DNA from: Planctomycetota bacterium
GTDB taxonomy: Bacteria; Planctomycetota; Phycisphaerae; Tepidisphaerales; Tepidisphaeraceae
NCBI GenBank assembly: GCA_029777755.1
Contig: JAKORQ010000166.1
Coordinates: 1 to 9,897 of the forward strand
Reading direction: 5' to 3'
DNA length: 9,897 bases
Both the position numbers and the translations under genes were made by a program. The first letter of the stretch is position 1, and every line of letters starts with the position of its first letter. Under the pieces are notes generated by a model that worked only from the letters and a program-made list of their open reading frames with translations, searched no databases and had not been told where the DNA came from. Shown here piece by piece: positions 1-8,718 of the stretch.

Positions 1-781
1 GTGTCATCAGCAGGAGCAGGGGTTCGGCCAGGCGCTGAAGGAGGTGGGGGCAAGCTTTGTATCGCTGTATGCCGACCACATTCCGCGCTTCAACGCGCAC
101 AACGCCTGGGCGGCGGCCGACTCGTACCTGGTCGGGTGGATCAAGTCCCTGCCCAGGCCGGTGGGAATCATGCTATTTGATGATGAGGTGGCGATGTGGG
201 CCACGCAGGCCTGTTTGGCGGCCCGCCTGCGCGTACCTGAGGACGTGGCGATCGTTGGGGTCTTCAACAATGAGGTGAACTGCGAGTTTGCCCATCCGCC
301 GATCTCCAGCGTGGAAGTTCCTGCCATGCGGGTGGGTTATGAGGCGGCGCGGATCCTGCACGCGAAGATGGCAGGTGAACCCCTGGAGTCGGAGAAGGTG
401 CTGCTGCCGCCGGTGGGGGTGGCGTTGCGGCAGTCATCGGACCTGGTGGCGATCGAGGATGCGGAGGTGGCGGCCGCCATCCGCTATATACGCATGAACG
501 CGCACCGCCGGATCCTCGCAGAGGAACTTGGCGAAGCGGTGGGGCTGTCACGCAGGTCACTGGAGCAGCGTTTCCGGGCAGCGCTGGGAAGAAGCCCGGG
601 CGAGGAGATTCGCCGAATCCAACTGGAGCGTGCCCGGCAACTGCTCAGCCAGACCAACCTGCCGCTGCGGGCGATCGCCGCCCAGTGCGGCTTCTCGGAC
701 ATCTGCCATTTCAGCCATGCCTTCAAGAAGCGCACAGGGCAATCGCCGGGAACATACCGGGAGAAGACGAGGGAAGTGTGA
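1..781 (+). CDS. XylR-like AraC-family transcriptional regulator with LacI-type sensor domain (5' end outside the window)
   Basis: The frame is open from base 2 to the TGA at 779-781, giving the last 259 residues; the true start lies upstream of the window. The first two thirds read as the C-terminal lobe of a periplasmic-binding/LacI-type sugar sensor: a PRPVGIMLFDDEVA segment, then VPEDVAIVGVFNNE and PPISSVEV, which match the layout of XylR-type regulators. The last roughly 110 residues form an AraC/XylS DNA-binding domain with two helix-turn-helices: the first around LAEELGEAVGLSRRSLEQRF, the second around LRAIAAQCGFSDICHFSHAF, closing with the signature FKKRTGQSP-TYR. Such proteins bind a sugar and activate or repress catabolic genes. 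The usual VDNDE at the sensor hinge is replaced by VFNNE, so the ligand may differ from xylose. A GTG at 44 lies inside the sensor domain and is not the start. The regulated genes are probably upstream, outside the window. Family assignment is firm; the ligand is unknown. Confidence 0.9.
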   Translation, partial: CHQQEQGFGQALKEVGASFVSLYADHIPRFNAHNAWAAADSYLVGWIKSLPRPVGIMLFDDEVAMWATQACLAARLRVPEDVAIVGVFNNEVNCEFAHPPISSVEVPAMRVGYEAARILHAKMAGEPLESEKVLLPPVGVALRQSSDLVAIEDAEVAAAIRYIRMNAHRRILAEELGEAVGLSRRSLEQRFRAALGRSPGEEIRRIQLERARQLLSQTNLPLRAIAAQCGFSDICHFSHAFKKRTGQSPGTYREKTREV

Positions 782-878
782 GGGGGCTTGCCGATTGCTG
801 GTTGAGGTGGCTGGCTGGGGATTTGGTGCTGCCGCGTGGCCAGTGGATGCTGCTTCTTTCGCTTCCCAGCCTAATTGC

Positions 879-884
879 TAGAAT
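879..884 (+). promoter_or_regulatory. Possible -10 box (TAGAAT) for lepA
   Basis: TAGAAT matches the sigma70 -10 consensus at five of six positions and lies 44 bases before the lepA ATG, which would give a leader of roughly 38 bases. No good -35 box is found at 16-18 bases upstream (the sequence there is CTTTCG-like), so this is a tentative call. The rest of the 782-928 gap shows no other recognisable feature. Confidence 0.3.
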
Positions 885-928
885 CCTCAGTTTCGGATTT
901 TCCCGTGTATTCGAGTTGAACCAGAAGC

Positions 929-2731
<1,803 letters not shown>

Positions 2732-2744
2732 GAGAAATTTGTTA

Positions 2745-2892
2745 GCCACAGGTGGGGCACAGATTTGCACAGATGATGATCTGTTGATTGTTTATCGACT
2801 TGCGGAGTTGCAAGCCTCGCCGCCGGCCGCAATCAATCACAAATCAAAATGTAAAATCCATCTGTGTTGATCTGTGTTCGTCAGTGTTTCCA
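2745..2892. repeat. Nested imperfect inverted-repeat element with phased CACAGAT/ATCTGTG arms between lepA and hrpB
   Basis: The 179-base gap between the convergent lepA and hrpB genes is mostly filled by a symmetrical structure. The left arm carries CACAG at 2747, 2758 and 2768 (spacing 11 and 10), including GCACAGAT twice at 2757-2764 and 2767-2774. The right arm carries the reverse complement at the same phase: ATCTGTGTTG at 2860-2869, ATCTGTGTTC at 2870-2879 and the diverged GTCAGTGTTT at 2880-2889. Inside lie a second inverted repeat, TTGATTG (2784-2790) with CAATCAA (2830-2836), and a small hairpin, CTTGC (2799-2803) with GCAAG (2810-2814). A 20-base stretch of the left arm pairs with the right arm at about 15 positions. 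It could fold as a long stem in RNA and serve as a bidirectional transcription end, or it may be a dispersed intergenic repeat. No T-run typical of an intrinsic terminator follows the stems. Confidence 0.65.
2769..2784 (+). terminator. Weak hairpin after lepA, possible transcription end
   Basis: ACAGAT (2769-2774) and ATCTGT (2779-2784) form a perfect 6-bp stem around the loop GATG, 38 bases after the lepA stop, followed by the moderately T-rich TGATTGTTTAT. The stem is AT-rich and short and there is no clean T-tract, so this is a poor intrinsic terminator taken alone. It forms part of the larger inverted-repeat element covering this gap. Confidence 0.25.
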
Positions 2893-2910
2893 AACCAGAT
2901 CCAATTCACG

Positions 2911-5481
2911 CTAGTTTCTCGCTCTTCGTCCTTTTGCTTCCGGGCTTGCCGTGAGTGGGTCTTCCGGCCAGGAGTGCTTTGGATATCTCACCCGCAGGTC
3001 CTTGCGCACCTGGAAGTAGGTGGTGCGCCAGAAGCTGGCCAGGTCGGAAGTGACCTGCACCGGGCGGAAGTTTGGCCCGAGCAGTTCCAGCACCAGCGGC
3101 ACCCTTCCGCCGGCGATCCTGGGTGTCTGCTGCCAGGAGAAGATTTCCTGCAGGCGGACAGAAAGCGTCGGCTGCTTTTCGCCGCTGTACTCCAGGCGGA
3201 TGCGGCTGCCGGAGGGCACCTGGATATACTCGGGCGCCAGTTCATCCAACTCACGCGCCAGCTTCCAGTCCAGTTCTCCCAGAAGCAGGCCGGCCAGGTC
3301 CAGCTCCTTTACCTGCTGGAGCGATCGCTTGCCGGCGCAACTGCGGGCAAGGATCTCGCCAAGCGTGTCATCATCCATCTCGGGAAATCCCTTCTCCGGG
3401 AGGTGATGTCTCACGAACGCCAGTCGCTCAAGAAGCTGCGCGGCTTTGCGGTCAGATGAGAAGATTGCCCGCGCGTTTCGCCGGGCGGCGGCCGCCAGCG
3501 CATCAGCTATGTCGGCGCTGTCAGCCTGATGATCGACCTGCTCGTGGATGGGCAGGTCGGCGAAGCGCGTGATGATGCGGGCCTGCACCTTTCCGCTGGC
3601 CTCATCCAGCTCAACTTCGCGGGTGGTCAAGACCATGTGCGGGAACATCTCCCGCAGCCACTCCTCGCGAACCTCGGAGCAGATGTACGCGAGCGCCTGG
3701 CGGGTGTTGCTGCGGGTGTCGTCGCGTGCGTCAACCGCGATGAACAGCGGCGCGTGCGTCACTACCGAGGTCGGGGCGATCTTTACGCCGAATCCGCCGA
3801 CCATGGTGGCTGTCTCGGGATTCTCCCGCCGGCGACAGACGCGATCAGGATACGCCAGCAGGATCAGACGCAGCAGATCGTCATCATCGACCTGCTGCCA
3901 CGCAGCGCGGTCGGCGTTAGCTGATCGCAGAAGCTCGTCGCGCGTGCGGATAACCTGTCGCGCCGCGTTGGGATCGATCCCCTGGTCGCGCAGGTGGCCG
4001 GCGAAGTTAACCTTTTCGGCGTGCTCCAGCAGTTCCAGGCGCAGCAGCACATCGGATCTGCCGACCACGCTCGGGGCGCGTGGGCCTGCCGGATCTGGCG
4101 GCAGCATGATGTCCTTTTCGCTGAAGAGGGCGGCCATGCTGGCGCCCGCGTGCAGCAGGGCAGGTCGGCGGCGCGTCTCGATGATCAGGCGTGCCAGGCG
4201 CGGATGGGCCGGTATGGCGAGCATCTCCCGGCCAAGTGGAGTGATGCCGCCATCCTTGATGGCGCCCAGCATCTCCAGCGTGCGCTCGGCCGACGCAATC
4301 ATGTGCTCTGGCGGTGGCTCCAGCCAGGCAAACTGGCGCGGATCTGATTTTCCCCATTCGTGCAGATGGAGAATGGCCGAGCACAGGTCTATGCGGTGAA
4401 CCTCGGGCAGCTCGAAGGGTTTAAGGTTCTTATCCTCGGCGGCCGACCAGAGGCGGATGCACTGCCCGGGGGCGGTTCTTCCGGCCCGGCCGGCGCGCTG
4501 GGTGGCCGACGCCCGGCTGACGCGCTTCAGTTCCAAGCGATCCATGCCTCTCCGGGGATCGTAGCTGGGCACGCGCGCCAGGCCCGAGTCGATCACGGTG
4601 CGCACCCCGTCGATGGTCAGCGAGGTCTCGGCGATGTTGGTGGAGAGGATGACCTTGCGCTGCGGCATCTGCTCCAGAACCCGCGCCTGGGCGTCGAACG
4701 GCAGCGAGCCGTGCAGCGGCAGGATCGCCAGGTCGCGCGAGGATGCCAGTGGCTCCAGCTCGCGCATGGTTCGGCGGATCTCCTCGATCCCGGGGAGAAA
4801 GACCAGGATGTCACCCGGGTCTTCATCCCCATCAAGCACGCGGCGGACCAGCGTTGCTATATGCTGCGGCAGAGAGATCGGGCGAACTGAGGGCGGGATC
4901 GGCGCAAAGCTGATATCGACCGGGTAGAGCTTCCCGGGTACCTCAATGATCGGGCAGTCGCCAAGAAAGCCGGCCACTGTTTCTGCCTCGAGCGTGGCCG
5001 ACATGACGACGATGTACAGGTCATCGCGTACCGTGCTGCAAACCTCGCGCAGCATGGCGATGCAAAGGTCGGAGTCGATGTGGCGCTCGTGAAACTCATC
5101 GAGGATCACGCAGCCAATGCCTTCGAGGAAGGGATCCTCGATCAGCTTGCGCGTGAGGATGCCCTCGGTCATGATCTGTAGTCTGGTATCGGCGGCGATT
5201 CGACGTTCTCCGCGCACCTGATAACCGACTTCGCGTCCCAACTGCCATCGATTCTCGAAGGCGATGCGGGCTGCGGCCGACCGTGCCGCAACCCGGCGCG
5301 GCTGGAGCATGATGATGCGGTCATTTGCCCCACTCAGCAGGGCATTCTTGAGCAGAAAAGGCGGCACACGGGTAGTCTTGCCGGCGCCCGGCTGAGCGAC
5401 CAGCACCAGTCGCTTGTGCTGGCGCAGTTCCGCCTGGATCTGCGGGAGAAAACTGTCAATCGGCAGCGGCGCTGTCATCAT
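2911..5481 (-). CDS. hrpB: ATP-dependent helicase HrpB (DEAH/RHA family)
   Basis: The 856-residue product has the full HrpB layout. The ATPase core shows motif I GAGKTT at residues 32-37, LQPRRVAA (59-66) as motif Ia, motif II DEFH at 128-131 (the usual HrpB variant of DEAH), motif III SAT at 161-163 and motif VI QRAGRAGR at 328-335. A helicase-associated region follows. The C-terminus carries the HrpB-specific domain ending RYPKHSWPEDPLTASP, characteristic of this family. HrpB proteins are putative RNA helicases; their substrate in most bacteria is unsettled. The start at 5481 gives tandem Met codons (5481 and 5478) and a normal N-terminus just before IDSFLPQIQAEL; no strong ribosome binding site is seen, so either Met may be used. 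The gene is convergent with lepA and divergent from the ADP-ribosylglycohydrolase gene. The stop is TAG at 2911-2913. No frameshift or lost motif was seen. Confidence 0.95.
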   Translation of the reverse strand: MMTAPLPIDSFLPQIQAELRQHKRLVLVAQPGAGKTTRVPPFLLKNALLSGANDRIIMLQPRRVAARSAAARIAFENRWQLGREVGYQVRGERRIAADTRLQIMTEGILTRKLIEDPFLEGIGCVILDEFHERHIDSDLCIAMLREVCSTVRDDLYIVVMSATLEAETVAGFLGDCPIIEVPGKLYPVDISFAPIPPSVRPISLPQHIATLVRRVLDGDEDPGDILVFLPGIEEIRRTMRELEPLASSRDLAILPLHGSLPFDAQARVLEQMPQRKVILSTNIAETSLTIDGVRTVIDSGLARVPSYDPRRGMDRLELKRVSRASATQRAGRAGRTAPGQCIRLWSAAEDKNLKPFELPEVHRIDLCSAILHLHEWGKSDPRQFAWLEPPPEHMIASAERTLEMLGAIKDGGITPLGREMLAIPAHPRLARLIIETRRRPALLHAGASMAALFSEKDIMLPPDPAGPRAPSVVGRSDVLLRLELLEHAEKVNFAGHLRDQGIDPNAARQVIRTRDELLRSANADRAAWQQVDDDDLLRLILLAYPDRVCRRRENPETATMVGGFGVKIAPTSVVTHAPLFIAVDARDDTRSNTRQALAYICSEVREEWLREMFPHMVLTTREVELDEASGKVQARIITRFADLPIHEQVDHQADSADIADALAAAARRNARAIFSSDRKAAQLLERLAFVRHHLPEKGFPEMDDDTLGEILARSCAGKRSLQQVKELDLAGLLLGELDWKLARELDELAPEYIQVPSGSRIRLEYSGEKQPTLSVRLQEIFSWQQTPRIAGGRVPLVLELLGPNFRPVQVTSDLASFWRTTYFQVRKDLRVRYPKHSWPEDPLTASPEAKGRRARN

Positions 5482-5650
5482 CTGGCACGTTGCTTACCGG
5501 ATGTGGCAAAGGCAGGCAAGCAGCGTCTCGCGAAGGTAAAGATCGACCGGCGAGGCGCTGAGCAGGAGTACGCTCGAACGCGAGGCAGATCCACCGCACA
5601 GGATCAACGAGCCGCCATATGTTCACGGGTAAACCATGGTCGCAGCGACT

Positions 5651-5662
5651 GTCAACGTTGCC
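5651..5662 (+). promoter_or_regulatory. Putative LacI-type operator, copy 1 (before the ADP-ribosylglycohydrolase gene)
   Basis: GTCAACGTTGCC is the reverse complement of the GGCAACGTTGAC element found at 8625 and 9329; extended, the 14-mer TGGCAACGTTGACA on the minus strand is identical to the copy at 9328-9341. It is a near-perfect palindrome centred on CG, as LacI-family operators are. It overlaps the -35 box of the promoter at 5658-5685, so a bound repressor would block RNA polymerase. It lies in the divergent gap shared with hrpB, but no good -10 is seen on the hrpB side. Confidence 0.65.
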
Positions 5663-5685
5663 ATAAGTCGATTCCCACATATAAT
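5658..5685 (+). promoter_or_regulatory. Sigma70-like promoter for the ADP-ribosylglycohydrolase gene
   Basis: The -35 box TTGCCA (5658-5663, five of six to consensus) and a perfect -10 box TATAAT (5680-5685) are separated by 16 bases. Transcription would begin near 5692, giving a leader of about 24 bases before the ATG at 5716, with the ribosome binding site GAGG at 5707-5710. The -35 box forms the right half of the CAACGTTG palindrome. Confidence 0.65.
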
Positions 5686-5715
5686 GCCGCTGGTTTCAAC
5701 TACTTTGAGGTGGCT

Positions 5716-7113
5716 ATGGCAGGATGGGATTCGGTCGAGGGCCTGATCACGAAGCAGCAGATTCAACTGCTCGAGGAAGGGTATGTTCCGGCGGCGGTGG
5801 AGGAGGCGGTGGAGGAGGCGCGGCGGCGGCTGGCGGCTCGGGCATCTGAGGATGAGATATGGGCTCCTTTCTACACGCTGCCCATGCGACCCGACTTCCC
5901 GTTCGTCGAGCCGAGCGGGCTGGCGGCCATCAAGGCGCTGCGCAATGGCAGGTCCCGGGTCTTTGCCCTGAATCTCAATGATGATGAGCTGTATGACCGC
6001 ACATATGGGGCGTGGTTGGGCAGGTGTGTTGGCTGTGCGCTGGGCAAGCCGGTGGAGGCATGGATGGGGCCTCGCGACGGGCGGCAGTCATGGCAGCAGC
6101 AGAAGGATTACCTGACAGGGATCTCGCCGGATGAATGGCCGATCCACGACTATTTTCCCGGCCGGTCGCCCAAGACCGACAAGCCGCTGCCGTGCTCGGC
6201 GTCACATCGCGAGAACATTGCCTTCATGGAGACTGACGATGACATTCGCTACGCCGTTCTTGGCCAGCACATACTGAGGACCTACGGGCACGACTTCCGT
6301 TCAACCCACGTGGCACACGCGTGGATGGACAGGTTGCCGTACTGGCACGTCTGTACGGCCGAGACGCAGGCATATCGCAACATCGTGGCGCGGTATGACT
6401 GGTTCCGCAATCCACCGGGAGACCGGGCGGCTGAGTTTGACGAAAAGACCAACTGGCACTGGATCACGCACCATTTCCATCCATATCGCGAGTGGATTGG
6501 TGCCCAGATCCGCGTGGACAGCTATGGATACGCAACGCCGGGCAATCCCGAGCGAGCGGCGGAGTATGCCTGGCGCGATGCCCGCATCAGTCACACCAAG
6601 AATGGCATCTACGGTGCCATGTTCTGCGCCGCGATGATCGCGGCCGCGTTTGCAACCAATGATCCCATGCAGGTCGTGGAAGCCGGCCTGGCAGAGATTC
6701 CCGTTACCAGTCGCCTGTACAGCGAGATGCGCCAGGTGATCGACATCTGCGCCCGCCATGGCAATGACTTTGAGAAGTTTGAGCGGGTGATCGAGGATAT
6801 CTACGCGCTGCTTGGCCATTACTCGCCGGTCCATACCAACAACAACGCCGGGCTGTGCGTGGCGGCCGTTCTGCTCAGCGGCGGCGATTTCCACCGCGGC
6901 ATCACCTTCGCTGTTATGGGTGGCTGGGATACCGACTGCAACGGCGCCACGGTAGGGTCGATCGTGGGGGCCATGACCGGGGCACGCCGGGCACCGGGGA
7001 ATTGGACCAAGCCTCTCAATGACACGCTGATGTCACTGATAGCGGATTACCACCCGATCGCCATAAGCGAGTGCGCGCGACGGAGCGTGGAGATAGCCAG
7101 GAAACTCGCCTGA
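5716..7113 (+). CDS. ADP-ribosylglycohydrolase-family protein
   Basis: The 465-residue product has the hallmarks of the ADP-ribosylglycohydrolase (DraG/ARH) fold: YGAWLGRCVGCALGKPVEAW at about 97-116, the acidic METDDD cluster at 171-176, and GGWDTDCNGATVGSIVGAMTGA starting at 402, where D405 and D407 match the metal-binding Asp residues of the family. Family members use two Mg or Mn ions to remove ADP-ribose from proteins or small molecules, but many planctomycete paralogues have untested substrates. An N-terminal extension of roughly 90 residues and inserts between the acidic clusters make it longer than the usual 300 or so residues. No signal peptide is apparent, so it is likely cytoplasmic. 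The frame is open further upstream to 5416, but that part overlaps hrpB; ATG 5716 is chosen because it follows GAGG at 5707-5710 and a promoter. It sits before a LacI-type regulator and carries that group's operator, which suggests regulated, perhaps sugar-linked, expression. Confidence 0.88.
   Translation: MAGWDSVEGLITKQQIQLLEEGYVPAAVEEAVEEARRRLAARASEDEIWAPFYTLPMRPDFPFVEPSGLAAIKALRNGRSRVFALNLNDDELYDRTYGAWLGRCVGCALGKPVEAWMGPRDGRQSWQQQKDYLTGISPDEWPIHDYFPGRSPKTDKPLPCSASHRENIAFMETDDDIRYAVLGQHILRTYGHDFRSTHVAHAWMDRLPYWHVCTAETQAYRNIVARYDWFRNPPGDRAAEFDEKTNWHWITHHFHPYREWIGAQIRVDSYGYATPGNPERAAEYAWRDARISHTKNGIYGAMFCAAMIAAAFATNDPMQVVEAGLAEIPVTSRLYSEMRQVIDICARHGNDFEKFERVIEDIYALLGHYSPVHTNNNAGLCVAAVLLSGGDFHRGITFAVMGGWDTDCNGATVGSIVGAMTGARRAPGNWTKPLNDTLMSLIADYHPIAISECARRSVEIARKLA
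5794..5820 (+). repeat. 12-bp tandem repeat inside the ADP-ribosylglycohydrolase gene
   Basis: GCGGTGGAGGAG occurs twice back to back (5794-5805 and 5806-5817) and is followed by GCG, the start of a third unit. It encodes a duplicated AVEE step in a charged helical stretch near residues 27-34. As the unit is a multiple of three, length changes would keep the frame. Confidence 0.75.
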
Positions 7114-7148
7114 GATGGTGCAAACGGCTCCATCTGCGGCAGGGCCAA

Positions 7149-7176
7149 CTGACCGTAGACAGTGATCCAATATATG
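7149..7176 (+). promoter_or_regulatory. Weak candidate promoter for the LacI-family gene
   Basis: CTGACC (7149-7154) and TATATG (7171-7176) are spaced by 16 bases and each match the consensus at four of six positions. If used, the operator at 7278-7289 would lie about 100 bases downstream of the start, where a bound repressor could block elongation. The remainder of the 7114-7311 gap shows only a small GATGG/CCATC hairpin (7114-7118 with 7130-7134) just after the previous stop. Confidence 0.2.
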
Positions 7177-7277
7177 TGACTGACGATACCCGCGATGTCC
7201 GGCGGCAGACGTTGCTTGGCCGAGGCGAATGTTTGAGCTTGGCGAAGCTTGCCTTGCACAACACGGGCCAGTAGTGT

Positions 7278-7289
7278 AGCAACGTTGAT
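7278..7289 (+). promoter_or_regulatory. Putative LacI-type operator, copy 2 (before the LacI-family gene itself)
   Basis: AGCAACGTTGAT matches the GGCAACGTTGAC consensus at ten of twelve positions and keeps the CAACGTTG core (7280-7287). It lies 23 bases before the ATG at 7312, just ahead of the ribosome binding site. The location fits negative autoregulation. The -35-like TTGATA inside it has no usable -10, since the position 16 bases on (TATCCA, 7307-7312) runs into the start codon; the site therefore probably acts downstream of the promoter. Confidence 0.55.
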
Positions 7290-7311
7290 AGCAAGCGAGA
7301 AAAGGGTATCC

Positions 7312-8340
7312 ATGGTAGCGCTGAAGGACATTGCAAAGGCCGCCGGGGTTTCGGTTGGGACTGCCTCACGCATCCTCAACCAGGGGCGAGCGCATCTGTA
7401 CAGTCCGGAAACGCGGCGCCGGGTGATCGAGGTTTCCCGCAAGTTCGGATACAGGCCGAACCGTGCCGCGCAGGCGATGCGACTGCAGAAGACGCGGATG
7501 GTTGGCTTCCTGTCCGTGGGCATGGACGCAGAGGGCTATCTGCAGAACTACCAGGTCTATCCGTTCACGGTTGGATTGAATCGTCACCTTGCGACGGCCG
7601 GGTATCACATGTCGCTGGTGGAGTGCAGTGACCTGGTGGACCCTGACGACCCGGAGCAGCCCTGGACAGTGCGCGAGAAGTACTTTGACGGGTTGATCGT
7701 GCACTATGGCCTGTCGGATCGCGAGGCGCGTTTTGCGCAGAACATGGGCGTGCCTGTGATCTGGTGGGACTCGGGAGTATTTGCCTCGCACGGGTGCATC
7801 TACCGAGACGAGGTGGAAGTGGGCACACAGCTTGCCCGCAGGCTTATCGAGCTTGGACACGAGCGGATCGGCTACATGGTTGGCCAGAAGGGTTGGCAGA
7901 ATTACCAGGCCGGCCGGCCACAGCACTTCAGCTATGCCCAGCGGTTTGAGGCGTACAAGAAGGAGATGAAGGAGCGGGGCCTGAAGCAGGTGCCGATCGT
8001 AGGCTACGACCCGGACGATGTGGCACGCCAGCTCAAGGAGAACAACCTGACGGCGGTCATACAGGGCGGCTCTGACATCGCTGTGCTGCAGGCGGCGGCG
8101 CTGAAGCTGGGCTGGAAGATCCCTCGGGACCTCAGCATAGCGGCGGCCGACCGGGAAGCGCGAATCCTGCCCCGCGGCATCGCCGTGGGTGGCATGCTAT
8201 ACGACCGCTGCCAGGTGGGTGAGCAGGCGGCCAGGATGATGCTCAAGCTGCTCAACGACGGCGTCAGCAAGATTCCGAGTGTGCGCTATGTGGGTGAGTT
8301 TGTGCAGGGGGATACCATCGTGCCGCCGCGGAAGAAGTAG
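7312..8340 (+). CDS. LacI-family transcriptional regulator
   Basis: The 342-residue product has the standard LacI/GalR length and layout. Residues 4-23 form the N-terminal helix-turn-helix (LKDIAKAAGVSVGTASRILN), followed by the hinge region SPETRRRVIEVSRKFGYRPN and the hinge helix NRAAQAMR. The rest is a periplasmic-binding-protein-like sensor, with landmarks GLIVHYGLSD, LIELGHERIGYM, LTAVIQGGSDIAV and a YDRCQVGEQAARMMLKLL helix near the end. The residues equivalent to LacI Tyr17-Gln18, which read the operator, are Val15-Gly16. The usual GYDD-type hinge of sugar-binding LacI proteins is replaced by AAADRE, so the effector is not predictable. The ATG at 7312 is chosen over an upstream in-frame ATG at 7249 because it gives the canonical N-terminus and follows AAAGGG (7301-7306) at 5 bases. 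It lies between two genes carrying the same operator and has one copy before its own start, so it is the best candidate for the protein that binds it. Confidence 0.95.
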   Translation: MVALKDIAKAAGVSVGTASRILNQGRAHLYSPETRRRVIEVSRKFGYRPNRAAQAMRLQKTRMVGFLSVGMDAEGYLQNYQVYPFTVGLNRHLATAGYHMSLVECSDLVDPDDPEQPWTVREKYFDGLIVHYGLSDREARFAQNMGVPVIWWDSGVFASHGCIYRDEVEVGTQLARRLIELGHERIGYMVGQKGWQNYQAGRPQHFSYAQRFEAYKKEMKERGLKQVPIVGYDPDDVARQLKENNLTAVIQGGSDIAVLQAAALKLGWKIPRDLSIAAADREARILPRGIAVGGMLYDRCQVGEQAARMMLKLLNDGVSKIPSVRYVGEFVQGDTIVPPRKK

Positions 8341-8624
8341 GGTCGCAATAGCGGTGCACGAAGCGCCAGGTGCCCGAGGCACAAAGGAGCCTTGGGTGGT
8401 CGTGTTGTGGGACGCCGGCCTTGTGGCGGGCTCTGGGAAGATGCTGGCAGATCCCCTGGCATTTCGACATTGAGAGCCAATATCACACACTTATCTCTCC
8501 TTGCATTCCGTTTTCCTCTTCGGATTGCGCGGAGTGCTGCCGTCGATGACCCTGCCTGGCCAGGGTTCTCCAGTGGTTTGCGAACAGATCTACGAACAAG
8601 GATGTTTGCTGGAAAATGACGAAA
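8341..8624. other. Intergenic stretch after the LacI-family gene; small hairpins, no gene seen
   Basis: These 284 bases precede the promoter of the next gene. GTGCC (8370-8374) and GGCAC (8378-8382) form a 5-bp hairpin with a 3-base loop 30 bases after the regulator's stop, but no T-run follows. A second stem is CCCTG (8550-8554) with CAGGG (8561-8565), followed by TTCTC. Neither is a convincing intrinsic terminator. Short open frames here have no start context or recognisable domain. The hairpin-rich G+C-rich part (about 8355-8430) could belong to a dispersed repeat, which cannot be judged from one copy. Confidence 0.4.
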
Positions 8625-8636
8625 GGCAACGTTGAC
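8625..8636 (+). promoter_or_regulatory. Putative LacI-type operator, copy 3 (before the small membrane protein gene)
   Basis: GGCAACGTTGAC matches the consensus exactly. Its right half supplies most of the TTGACA -35 box at 8632-8637. Its centre is the same distance from the -10 box (23.5 bases) as in copy 1 at 5651, so both sites cover RNA polymerase contacts in the same register. Confidence 0.65.
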
Positions 8637-8659
8637 ATGGCCTTTTGCAGAACTATACT
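8632..8659 (+). promoter_or_regulatory. Sigma70-like promoter for the small membrane protein gene
   Basis: A perfect -35 box TTGACA (8632-8637), a 16-base spacer and the -10 box TATACT (8654-8659, five of six to consensus) lie about 60 bases before the ATG at 8719. Transcription would start near 8666, giving a leader of about 53 bases that includes the ribosome binding site AGGAG at 8706-8710. Confidence 0.7.
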
Positions 8660-8718
8660 GCGCCTTGAGCATTTCTGCATAACCGGAGTTGATGGGCTGC
8701 TAACCAGGAGCAGAAAGA

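Noticed and set aside
2788..3459. Open frame of 223 codons on the plus strand overlapping the repeat element and the 3' end of hrpB
   Set aside because: Mostly antisense to the well-supported hrpB C-terminal domain; no recognisable motif and no ribosome binding site.
3548..4399. Open frame of 283 codons on the plus strand within hrpB
   Set aside because: Antisense shadow: Ser/Arg-rich composition and no domain, opposite conserved helicase sequence.
5482..5662. TTGACA on the minus strand within operator copy 1 as the hrpB promoter
   Set aside because: The sequence at the proper distance (TTACCC-like) is a poor -10, and it would leave a leader of about 150 bases; the plus-strand reading has a perfect TATAAT instead.
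5416..5715. In-frame 100-residue N-terminal extension of the ADP-ribosylglycohydrolase gene
   Set aside because: It overlaps hrpB on the other strand, contains the operator and TATAAT promoter, and has no family similarity; the ATG at 5716 with GAGG before it is the better start.
7249..7311. Upstream in-frame ATG adding 21 residues to the LacI-family protein
   Set aside because: LacI proteins begin directly with the helix-turn-helix; the extension covers the operator, and the ATG at 7312 has the ribosome binding site AAAGGG.
8279..8473. Short open frame of 64 codons after the LacI-family gene
   Set aside because: It overlaps the end of the regulator in another frame, has no ribosome binding site and no recognisable domain.
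8550..8565. CCCTG/CAGGG hairpin as a terminator for the LacI-family gene
   Set aside because: It is 210 bases after the stop, only 5 bp long, and followed by TTCTC rather than a T-run.
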